Shown here: piece by piece, positions 26,876-33,981 of the stretch
How positions within the stretch are numbered: position 1 is the first letter of the stretch
Layout of the letters: every line of letters begins with the position of its first letter
Assembly: GCA_025769875.1 (NCBI GenBank)
Contig: JAGFNK010000553.1
Coordinates: 1-33,981, forward strand
DNA length: 33,981 nucleotides
Origin: Russula earlei
Taxonomy: Eukaryota > Basidiomycota > Agaricomycetes > Russulales > Russulaceae
Reading direction: 5' to 3'
Notes under the pieces: generated by a model
Seen by the model: the letters and a program-made list of their open reading frames with translations, nothing else
Database searches by the model: none
What the model was told of the DNA's origin: nothing
Made by a program: the position numbers and the translations under genes

Positions 26876-29800
26876 ATGGAAGGAACGGTACAGATTGAGA
26901 CTGCTCGATACAAGTACCTGGATCTCTATGTCGCAAAACTCCAAAAGCGAGCAAGAGATGAAAACCGACAATTGAAGAAAGGGGAAGCCATTTACCTACA
27001 AAAGACGACTATTGCTCAGAAGTGGGCCCAGCAGTCGATTAAACCACAGGAAGGAGAGGATCCCCTTGCCAATGTTCCAAAGCAATTCCACCGCTTTGCA
27101 GATGTCTTCTCAGAAGAGAAGTCCCAGAGGTTCCCACCACCAAGGGAACCAGACATGCAGATAGAGCTGTTACCTGACGCACCAAAGGAACTAAACTGCA
27201 AGGTGTACCCCCTTACACGAGATGAGCGAGAATACCTCAAGAAATTCCTAGCTGATGAAGTAGAGAAGCGATACATCACTCCAGGTCCATCCAGCTACAC
27301 ATCTCCAGTGTTCTTCATTGGCAAGAAGGACAGCAAGGAGAAGAGGATCATTGTAGACTATCGACGACTAAATCAGTGGACCAGACGAGACAATGAACCT
27401 TTACCACATCTGGAACAAGAGGTGGAAAGACTCCGAGGGAAAAAGGTCTTCTCCAAATTCGATATACGATGGGGATACAATAATGTGCGACTGGCAGAAG
27501 GAGATCGCTGGAAGGCAGCCTTCAAGACGCCATATGGAACCTACCTGCCCAATGTCATGTATTTTGGGCTCAAGAACGCACCAGCCTTCTTTACTAGGCT
27601 GATGAGAAGAGACTTCGGTGACTGGCTGGACCGATGGGCAGAATACACGGTCAACTATCTGGATGACTTTGGAATTGCCACGGGGGACAGTCCTGAACAA
27701 CTAGAAATCCATGAGCAATGTGTCAACGAACTACTCACGCTGATGCAGAAGAAGTCATACTTCCTGAAACCCCAGAAGTGCCAGTTCATGGTGCGAAAAC
27801 TAACCATGCTAGGATGGGACATAGACGAAGGGAAGATGAAGATTGAGGCCTCCAAAGTCCGAGGAATCACGGACTGGCCTCGGGAAATCAAGGACGTACA
27901 CGAAGTGCGCAAAGTCATGGGAGTCCTCAGTTACAATAGGGCTTTCATTCGAGGATTCAGTCAGATTGCTCGACCCATTATTGCCTTGACAAAGAAAGGG
28001 GTGCCATTTGAATGGACCCAAGAATGCAAAGATGCTCTGGAACGACTTATCCAGATAGTATCTTCTGACCCTGTCCTGCTCCATCCTGATGAGGAGCGAC
28101 CCTTTGAACTGGAAGTAGACGCGTCCAATTATGCCATTGGAGCAGTATTATTCCAGAAGGACGAACAAGGAAAGAGGAGGCCAATAGGTTACTTCTCAGC
28201 AGCCTTGAAACAAGCAGAGAAGAACTACGACATATGGGACAAAGAGTTCTTAGCCATGGTGCGAGCCTTGAAACACTGGCGACACCTACTCATGGGAGCA
28301 AAGCATAAGGTGGTGGTTTATACAGACCATGCGAACCTGTTGCATTACCGACACCCTCAGCGAATAAATGGTCGAGTGGCAAGATACATTACCTTCTTGG
28401 CGGACTTCGACTTAGAATTGAAACATCAGGCAGGGGCAAGGAATAAAGCAGATGCCCTGTCAAGGAGACCTGACCTTGACGATGGACAAGGGGATAAAGA
28501 AGAAGTGGTCGCGCTACCTGACCATCTTTTTATTCGAGTAATGCACACTACTGCATTGGAAGAACGGATAAAGAACCAACAAGGGGAAGAAAGACACCGA
28601 TTAAAGTTACTTGATTGGGTACAGAGACACCGACTGGAGAAGCGACATAACTTATGGTGGAAGAATGAAGCCTTGGTGGTTACAGGTGACGAAGGAACCC
28701 ACAGGACGTTACTGGAACAGTATCATGACAGTCCCACAGCAGGACACCCAGGAAAAGCTAAAACATTACTGGGAATGATGCGATACTACTGGTGGCCCAC
28801 CATAAGACGCTTTGTCGATCGATATGTGGAAGGATGCGCAATTTGCCAAAGTAACAAGTCAAACACTCATCCAAATCGACCTCCCTTGTATCCCATTCCA
28901 CCAGAAGAAGGGGCTACTCCCTTCTCGACTGTCAGCATGGACTTTGTGGTCAAATTGCCAAAGTCGAAGGGATACGACAGTATATTGACTGTCACTGACC
29001 ACGATTGTACTAAAGGCGTCATCTTGCTTCCTTGCAAAGAAGAAATGGACGCAGAAGAGCTAGCACAGCTCTACAAGGACAGAATATTCCCATTTGTGGG
29101 AGTACCAAGCAAGATCATATCCGATCGAGATAAACTAATAAGTTCCAAGTTCATTAGGGAACTTTGCGACCAGCTGCATATCAAACAGAATATCAGCACT
29201 GCCTACCATCCCCAGACAGATGGACAATCAGAAAGAACGAATCAGACGATGGAAACATCGCTAAGAATCTTTTGCAACCACCAACAAGATGATTGGGTGG
29301 ATTGGCTGCCTCTGGTGCAATACACGATGAATTCTAACATTTCAGAGACAACCAGACAATCCCCTTTCTTCTTATGGATGGGCTTTACGCCCAAGGCACA
29401 CCAGCCAAATCAGGGAAGCAAGATACCAAGAATAGACAATTGGAAAGTCCGGATCCAGGAAGCGAGATCACAGGCACAAGAAGCGATGAAGATCGCTTCC
29501 CTAATGTGGAAGCGAAGAAGTAGTTTCCAACCTTATCAGAAAGGAGAAAGGGTATGGCTCGACAGCACCAACCTAAAAACGACACATCCTACAGTGAAAC
29601 TACGCCCAAAACGATATGGGCCCTTTGAAATCACGGAGGTGATTAGTCCGGTGACATACAGATTGGATCTCCCTAGCCGCTGGAGGATCCATAACGCGTT
29701 TCATGCCTCCTTATTGACACCTTACAAGGAAACCGAGGAGCATGGGGCCAACTACACCAATCCAGAAGCAGAATTGGTGGAAGGAGAAGAGGAATATGAA

Positions 29801-30265
29801 GTAGCAACGATTTTAGGTTCGAGACGAACTGGAAGGAGGAAACAACTGGAGTATCAAGTCCGGTGGGAAGGGTACTCCGAAGCCCATGACTCTTGGGAGC
29901 CAGTAGAGAACATCAAAGCGTCTAGACTAATAGAGGAATATCACAGAAAGAACCCCATGGCCATACGGGTTATAAAAGTCCAGCGAAAGATGTCCTCTAC
30001 TTCCTCATCCCCATATCGTCGCTCACAAATGTCCCAAACTCCCACTAATGAAATCGTTCCCCAATCCGACCTCTCTGGTGCAGAGGGGCCACTTGAAATC
30101 ACCACTCCCGATGCTTCCCTCCTCGCCTTCTTCCAAGGAATGGATGAACATAACACTGGAGAAGGAGAAGCAGATATGCGTCCTCTCGAATTTGGACCCC
30201 CTGCTGACCAAGTCGACGTTCAGCCTGGGGAGTGGGATGTGACGTCCCCCCACCAGCACTCTTGA
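26876..30265 (+). CDS. F3 Pol: reverse transcriptase, RNase H, integrase, chromodomain
   Basis: The ORF has 1129 codons from ATG 26876; the frame is open from 26798, where it continues protease. RT: FFIGKKDSKEKRIIVDYRRLN, FDIRWGYNN, catalytic YLDD at 261-264. RNase H: LEVDASNYAIGAV, IWDKEFLAMV, YTDHANLLHY. Integrase: zinc finger HDSPTAGHPG ... CAICQ (about 617-660); core Asp689, Asp750, Glu786 (D,D35E). Chromodomain at about 974-1028 (YEVATILGS ... VRWEGYSEAHDSWEPVENI) with the aromatic residues kept. A Ser/Pro-rich tail follows. No stop or missing catalytic residue is seen, so this module could still be active. Confidence 0.95.
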   Translation: MEGTVQIETARYKYLDLYVAKLQKRARDENRQLKKGEAIYLQKTTIAQKWAQQSIKPQEGEDPLANVPKQFHRFADVFSEEKSQRFPPPREPDMQIELLPDAPKELNCKVYPLTRDEREYLKKFLADEVEKRYITPGPSSYTSPVFFIGKKDSKEKRIIVDYRRLNQWTRRDNEPLPHLEQEVERLRGKKVFSKFDIRWGYNNVRLAEGDRWKAAFKTPYGTYLPNVMYFGLKNAPAFFTRLMRRDFGDWLDRWAEYTVNYLDDFGIATGDSPEQLEIHEQCVNELLTLMQKKSYFLKPQKCQFMVRKLTMLGWDIDEGKMKIEASKVRGITDWPREIKDVHEVRKVMGVLSYNRAFIRGFSQIARPIIALTKKGVPFEWTQECKDALERLIQIVSSDPVLLHPDEERPFELEVDASNYAIGAVLFQKDEQGKRRPIGYFSAALKQAEKNYDIWDKEFLAMVRALKHWRHLLMGAKHKVVVYTDHANLLHYRHPQRINGRVARYITFLADFDLELKHQAGARNKADALSRRPDLDDGQGDKEEVVALPDHLFIRVMHTTALEERIKNQQGEERHRLKLLDWVQRHRLEKRHNLWWKNEALVVTGDEGTHRTLLEQYHDSPTAGHPGKAKTLLGMMRYYWWPTIRRFVDRYVEGCAICQSNKSNTHPNRPPLYPIPPEEGATPFSTVSMDFVVKLPKSKGYDSILTVTDHDCTKGVILLPCKEEMDAEELAQLYKDRIFPFVGVPSKIISDRDKLISSKFIRELCDQLHIKQNISTAYHPQTDGQSERTNQTMETSLRIFCNHQQDDWVDWLPLVQYTMNSNISETTRQSPFFLWMGFTPKAHQPNQGSKIPRIDNWKVRIQEARSQAQEAMKIASLMWKRRSSFQPYQKGERVWLDSTNLKTTHPTVKLRPKRYGPFEITEVISPVTYRLDLPSRWRIHNAFHASLLTPYKETEEHGANYTNPEAELVEGEEEYEVATILGSRRTGRRKQLEYQVRWEGYSEAHDSWEPVENIKASRLIEEYHRKNPMAIRVIKVQRKMSSTSSSPYRRSQMSQTPTNEIVPQSDLSGAEGPLEITTPDASLLAFFQGMDEHNTGEGEADMRPLEFGPPADQVDVQPGEWDVTSPHQHS

Positions 30266-30344
30266 CCAGGATGCCCACCCTGGAGAGCCTTGGGTACGAT
30301 GGGACGCTGACAGACACCACACAGGGATTGACATCCCTGATGGC

Positions 30345-31112
30345 ATGACTTGGGGCAACAAACCGGCCAGGTATGTGGCCTATGACGTTGCCTTGGGAGA
30401 ACCGAGAGTGAGGGGGAAGAATGGAGAAGGCCATGCAGACTATGGCGAGATCCTCCAGGCCACCCCTTGCTATAACCTCTATAACTATGGCCAAGACGAA
30501 CATGACTTAGACTGCTTCGACACAGAGAGGCAGTTCGAAGGGCGCTGGAGACAGACCCTCTACCTGCTAGGCGACTATGGGCTGCAGGCAGAACTCTACC
30601 GCTTGGACCATCTCTACACCTTACAAGAGATGCTGGAAGCTAACTATAAGGTGCTCGAAGAAGAGGAGAAGCAGCTGCGCTACAAGCTCAGCAAGTACCT
30701 AGCTGAGAAGCGAGGAGTAGAGAGAGACAGGGCTGAAGCCAAGGAGAGAATGGCGGCAGCCAAAGTACGCTCACGTTGTTGGGAGTTCATTGAAGCAGGC
30801 TGTAGCCAGGGAGAAACCCCTCCAGGTGTCTGGGCTGAAGAACTCCTCACCAACTATCGGGCTGGGCAGCCCACTCCCCCTCTACCCAGTCTTCGTCCCT
30901 CAGCTGCCTTTGGCAGACATCGCTCAGGGGTATGCTACCCCCGACCCAGAACCAGTACCAGCCAGCCCCACACCTACGACGGTGCAAGGGTATTCGGAAG
31001 AGGAGATGAACGTCCTCCAAACCATGTCCAGTATGCGCCTTCGAGGAGGAGCAGGATCGGAAGCGTCACCAAACCCTTCCCCCCAGAGCTCTATCTATTA
31101 CCATTCCTATAG
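30345..31112 (+). CDS. F3 post-pol accessory ORF, coiled-coil part
   Basis: ATG 30345; the frame is open from about 30242, overlapping the end of pol in the +1 frame. The first 110 residues are rich in Tyr, Asp and Gly (YNLYNYGQDEHDLDCFD). Then comes a long charged helix, a likely coiled coil, at about residues 85-145 (LEEEEKQLRYKLSKYLAEKR). After about 30890 coding-like sequence moves to the +1 frame (30790-31425). I do not recognise a family. It lies between integrase and the 3' LTR, where envelope-like or extra ORFs occur in some LTR elements, but no signal peptide or membrane segment is seen. Confidence 0.6.
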   Translation: MTWGNKPARYVAYDVALGEPRVRGKNGEGHADYGEILQATPCYNLYNYGQDEHDLDCFDTERQFEGRWRQTLYLLGDYGLQAELYRLDHLYTLQEMLEANYKVLEEEEKQLRYKLSKYLAEKRGVERDRAEAKERMAAAKVRSRCWEFIEAGCSQGETPPGVWAEELLTNYRAGQPTPPLPSLRPSAAFGRHRSGVCYPRPRTSTSQPHTYDGARVFGRGDERPPNHVQYAPSRRSRIGSVTKPFPPELYLLPFL

Positions 31113-31425
31113 CAGCAGTGGGGAAGCGTCTACTGCAACGGCTGACTTCATTCCGGAGCCTCAGCAACTGAACATGATAGAAGGGAGGAGGAAAAGGAAC
31201 CGATGCAAGTATTGTGGTGAGGTAGGACATTTTAACAAGTACTGTCCACTGCCCCACCAGTATTGCCACGACCAACTGGCAGCAGATGCTGCCTCACATT
31301 GTCCTAGTGCCTCCCTATCATCGTTCCTATACACCAATCAGATCATGCCCTTTCCACCGAGGATGGGAACAGGCACACCCGAGCAGGAAGAGGAAGTCCG
31401 ACCAGGAGAGGGAGGACACTGCTAA
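30790..31425 (+). CDS. F3 post-pol accessory ORF, CCHC zinc-knuckle part
   Basis: This overlapping frame probably carries the true continuation of the preceding ORF from about 30890. It has a proline-rich stretch (ATPDPEPVPASPTPTTVQGY), then a basic run followed by CKYCGEVGHFNKYC, a CCHC knuckle separate from that of Gag. No ATG is placed well for independent start. After the knuckle, reading moves again to the +1 frame (31286-31708). A coiled coil plus a knuckle gives a Gag-like layout, so a second RNA-binding structural protein is a reasonable guess. Confidence 0.55.
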   Translation: MKQAVAREKPLQVSGLKNSSPTIGLGSPLPLYPVFVPQLPLADIAQGYATPDPEPVPASPTPTTVQGYSEEEMNVLQTMSSMRLRGGAGSEASPNPSPQSSIYYHSYSSSGEASTATADFIPEPQQLNMIEGRRKRNRCKYCGEVGHFNKYCPLPHQYCHDQLAADAASHCPSASLSSFLYTNQIMPFPPRMGTGTPEQEEEVRPGEGGHC

Positions 31426-31708
31426 CCCACGCATTTTGCAGGTAGCGAAAGGAGAAGGGTCCAGGACCTTTCAAGAACCTTTCACTACGACTCCTCTTCG
31501 CTCAGACACACCTCCAGTCTGGAGGTTACCTAGGGACTCTGACAGACTCCCACAGATCATGTCTCCTTCAGCCACCGCTAAGGAGTCAGAGGCGATAGTG
31601 GCCTTAGCATTGGCTGCCTATGAGGCAGCAGAAGAAGGCCGATACACCTTCACCGCATCACCTCCTCCCCTTGATGATGATGGCGTTGACCCCACCACTC
31701 GATTTTAG
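31286..31708 (+). CDS. F3 post-pol accessory ORF, C-terminal part
   Basis: The frame ends at TAG 31706-31708, 41 bases before the 3' LTR. It encodes a basic stretch, then an alanine/glutamate-rich helix (EAIVALALAAYEAAEEGRY) and an acidic end. It follows the zinc-knuckle frame by another +1 step, so the three overlapping pieces probably derive from one protein of about 480 residues. No family recognised. Confidence 0.45.
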   Translation: MLPHIVLVPPYHRSYTPIRSCPFHRGWEQAHPSRKRKSDQEREDTANPRILQVAKGEGSRTFQEPFTTTPLRSDTPPVWRLPRDSDRLPQIMSPSATAKESEAIVALALAAYEAAEEGRYTFTASPPPLDDDGVDPTTRF

Positions 31709-31736
31709 AATCGTTGGTGTGTGGGACCACCAATCT

Positions 31737-31746
31737 GAAGGAGGGG
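31737..31746 (+). promoter_or_regulatory. F3 polypurine tract
   Basis: GAAGGAGGGG then TAA lies immediately before the 3' LTR start TGTTACCG. Confidence 0.8.
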
Positions 31747-31749
31747 TAA

Positions 31750-32337
31750 TGTTACCGAGTGGTTTGGGGTCCGGAAGATGCCAGAACACCTGAACTATGG
31801 ACTGCACTGTTTCCATTATGCGTGCATCAGATCTTGATCGTTTATGTTCATTGACATCACATTCGGAACGCGTTGATCGTATCTTTCAGAAGATGTACTG
31901 AAGAAGCAATGAGTAGCATTGCTTCTGTCCCAGATGTTCCTGTACCGCCACGTACGTCGGTTCCTTGATTGGGGAAGCACTTAATGCTTCCAGCACCGAG
32001 ATCGTTTACATAGAAGCAACCTCGCTTCTATGAGCCGCCTTTTGCTTCTATAGCACCAACCAGTACTACAGTAGCATGAACCTTATTCCTGTAGGGCTAT
32101 ATAAAGCCTCCAGTAGAAACAGTTGGGCCTTAAGCTCGACTTAGTTTGCCAATCCCAAACAGTTGACTCCTACCCCGTCTGCAGAGCCCCTCTCATCTTG
32201 TTGTCATACTCTAGAAGGATCTAACACTCCTTCCCCTCCACGAGTATTGCTTGCTTGACTCAAGCATATCTGCATTGGTAGGACGCGTTTATAGACGCGA
32301 CCATTGATCTTATTTAAGGCACTTTGGAGCCTTAACA
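31750..32337 (+). repeat. F3 3' LTR
   Basis: 588 bp with TGTTA/TAACA ends, TATATAAAG at 32098-32106 and AAGCTCGACTTA at 32132-32143. A manual comparison with the 5' LTR finds about 30 substitutions, no indels, and most differences in the first two thirds. Confidence 0.95.
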
Positions 32338-32553
32338 GTTGAGCCTTATGCTCAACTTACTCTCTTACAATGAAATAACCATCTTGTCAACATCTCTAAA
32401 AACAAAGTCATCACTCTAAGTGAAGGAGGCCCTTCTCTTCTCTTACATCTACTCTTCCTGAGATAATATCAATGGATTCAAAGTCTAGTGCTTGATCTAT
32501 ATCAAGCAACTCTTTCACTAAGAGTCAGTAACAAGATCAGTTAGATCTTAACA
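32334..32553 (+). repeat. R-U5-like fragment of a related gypsy LTR
   Basis: It starts at AACAGTTGAGCC, matching the start-site hairpin of the F3 LTR (AACAGTTGAGCCC at 24061). It has the hairpin AGTTGAGC/GCTCAACT, a CTTGATC/ATCAAG hairpin, and ends GATCTTAACA, like the F3 LTR end GCCTTAACA. The join with the F3 LTR shares AACA. Confidence 0.55.
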
Positions 32554-33981
32554 TAATCAGCCTTGTGCATTTTGAGCATAAGTGCAATCTAGTTGTGTGA
32601 ATTCAGAAACATACTGCCTTCCAATCAAACTGATGCACCTGATGCTTTCTGTTCTTTGATAAAATAATAAGACACTTCATCTAGAATTTCAACCAGATGA
32701 GATAGAGTGCACAGACTTAAGCATAAAAGGCCACTTATCCTAAATGTAACAGTAGCAGATGGTCCAGTGACAATGTGCACATTATTGCTGTCTTTAATAT
32801 CTTTGCTATCTATAACCAAATTGGCATGTGCAAAGTAAATGTTCATTTTCAGAAATTCATGTTTTAATAGTTCATTTTCTTGGAGGAGCTACCTAGTTTC
32901 TTTCTCTCTGTGAAGCATGGTTGTACATTGACTCTGACTTAGATAGGAGTTGTGCAGTGTGTGTACCTAGTAGCCCTGTGTTCAAAGAATTGCTGGAAAT
33001 TCATAAGACTTACTCATGATGGCCCTTGGCTGACATTTGTATCAAAATATATTTTGCTGGTTATGCTAGAGATGCAGATTTCCTACCTGTGCCTGAATAC
33101 TAAGAGGAGGAAATGTAAGGCATGTAACACATAGCATACTTTGCAATTGAGGGCACAGAGGAGAAACTCATTGACATGAGGGCCTAGTTGCCTCTTTGCC
33201 TTTCTAGCTTCTGTACAAACTGTCATAGACTATTAGTGCATGTGCTCCTTTATTATCAGGTACAACAATGCACTACTTATATTGTTTTTGAAGCCAGATG
33301 AGGTTAAAATCCTTCTTGCCCCTCATTGGCCATATTGGTAAGCACCTTCTCTAATACTGCAGTGGGTGATTGTAAGCCAATAGGGTGAGATAGTACAGCA
33401 TAGACATCATACACTAAGTATAAGCAGCAGGCATGTCAACTCAAAGTCTGGGGTGAAACTGAATGAAGAGCATTGTGTATGCCACTGAAAGCAGCCCAAT
33501 TTAAAGGTGGGATGCCTGGAATTATGTAATGTCTTCTGGCCAGCTACACTATCATAGGTAATGCCACTGGTGGTGTTGAGAGAAAACAAAGGGCACCAAT
33601 TAACCAGAACCAGACTTCCATTTGATAATAATAGAGATCAATCACAAGTGGGAGAGTGCTCCAACAGTTTGCCAGGCATTTGGCATTCCAAACAGCAGAT
33701 TAGGGCCTTCTACCTAGTGACCCTGTCAACCAAACTTCTAGGGTTCTTCCTTTTATAAGAATACAATCATGTGCTGAAAAAGTCCACCTACTGGCAGGCT
33801 TTCACCAAATTGCCAGTATGATTGGGCACATCTATGGCATATGTGCCAGCATTGAGGTTTTTCCTAATGAATAACTAGCAGCACATAATGTCATATACTT
33901 TTGCTCATAGTCAATTTAGAGTATAATAGTCACAATATGATGAGAGGTGATTGTGTACAAGGCTCATACAAGCAGAACTGC
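32554..33981. other. AT-rich stretch without a recognisable gene
   Basis: Only short, composition-poor open frames occur on either strand. There are no LTR ends, transposon motifs, tRNA or rRNA that I can recognise. Probably old intergenic or decayed repeat sequence. Confidence 0.5.

Larger units (their letters stand above)
23693..32337 (+). mobile_element. Ty3/gypsy chromovirus F3, complete length
   Basis: The 8645-bp element has 588-bp LTRs at both ends, a primer site, pre-gag ORFs, gag, protease, RT, RNase H, integrase with chromodomain, a post-pol ORF set and a polypurine tract. RT/IN catalytic residues are intact, but protease and the post-pol region contain frame changes. Flanking 5-mers (ACTGC left, GTTGA right) do not match, and the LTRs differ at about 30 of 588 sites. 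Confidence 0.93.

Noticed and set aside
30345..31708. Post-pol ORF as an envelope gene
   Set aside because: No signal peptide, membrane segment or cysteine-rich ectodomain is visible; coiled coil and CCHC knuckle point elsewhere.
1..33981. tRNA, rRNA or CRISPR features
   Set aside because: I saw no cloverleaf-like tRNA, no rRNA-like sequence and no regularly spaced short repeats.

Overview
The window looks like a repeat-rich region of a fungal nuclear genome, probably an Agaricomycete (Basidiomycota). The evidence is the mix of Ty1/copia and chromodomain-bearing Ty3/gypsy (chromovirus) elements, introns of about 53 nt, TATA/CT-rich promoters and CpG-driven decay of repeats. The taxon is an inference; no host housekeeping gene is present to anchor it.

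Layout. 1-4118: 3' part of a nearly intact Ty1/copia element with its 3' LTR, inserted in the LTR of an old gypsy element. 4119-14161: that gypsy element (called F1), with a truncated 5' LTR, a primer-binding site, about 3.7 kb of unrecognised pre-gag ORFs, gag, and a pol reading frame that stays in one frame from 10233 to about 14115. F1 is broken mostly by TGA stops and carries two solo LTRs with perfect 5-bp target duplications (6848-7809 and 12249-13110). 14162-17080: a rearranged pile-up of a third LTR, an LTR end fragment, a truncated antisense copia copy and a dispersed repeat. 17080-18657: integrase tail, chromodomain, polypurine tract and 3' LTR of a second old gypsy (F2). 18658-23692: mostly non-coding repeats (copia LTR remnant, GC-rich inverted repeats, a 101-bp hairpin, a 410-bp near-perfect palindrome), with one likely host gene at 20212-20693 that encodes a small secreted protein once a 53-nt intron is removed. 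23693-32337: a complete-length gypsy element (F3) with two 588-bp LTRs, pre-gag ORFs, gag, protease, RT-RNase H-integrase-chromodomain, and an extra post-pol ORF set with a coiled coil and its own CCHC knuckle. 32338-33981: an LTR fragment, then AT-rich sequence with no recognisable gene.

How it works together. All three gypsy elements carry a hairpin about 32-36 nt downstream of a TATA box. In F1 and F3 the sequence just after the 5' LTR is complementary to one arm of that hairpin, the arrangement expected for Tf1-like self-priming of reverse transcription. F1 and F3 share a short pre-gag ORF with a Cys/His motif (FCKDPYCxWH). F1 has extra ORFs before gag, whereas F3 has them after pol. These accessory ORFs are the best candidates for something undescribed. 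Decay of F1 is almost entirely CpG to TpG/CpA: 13 of 14 in-frame stops counted are TGA.
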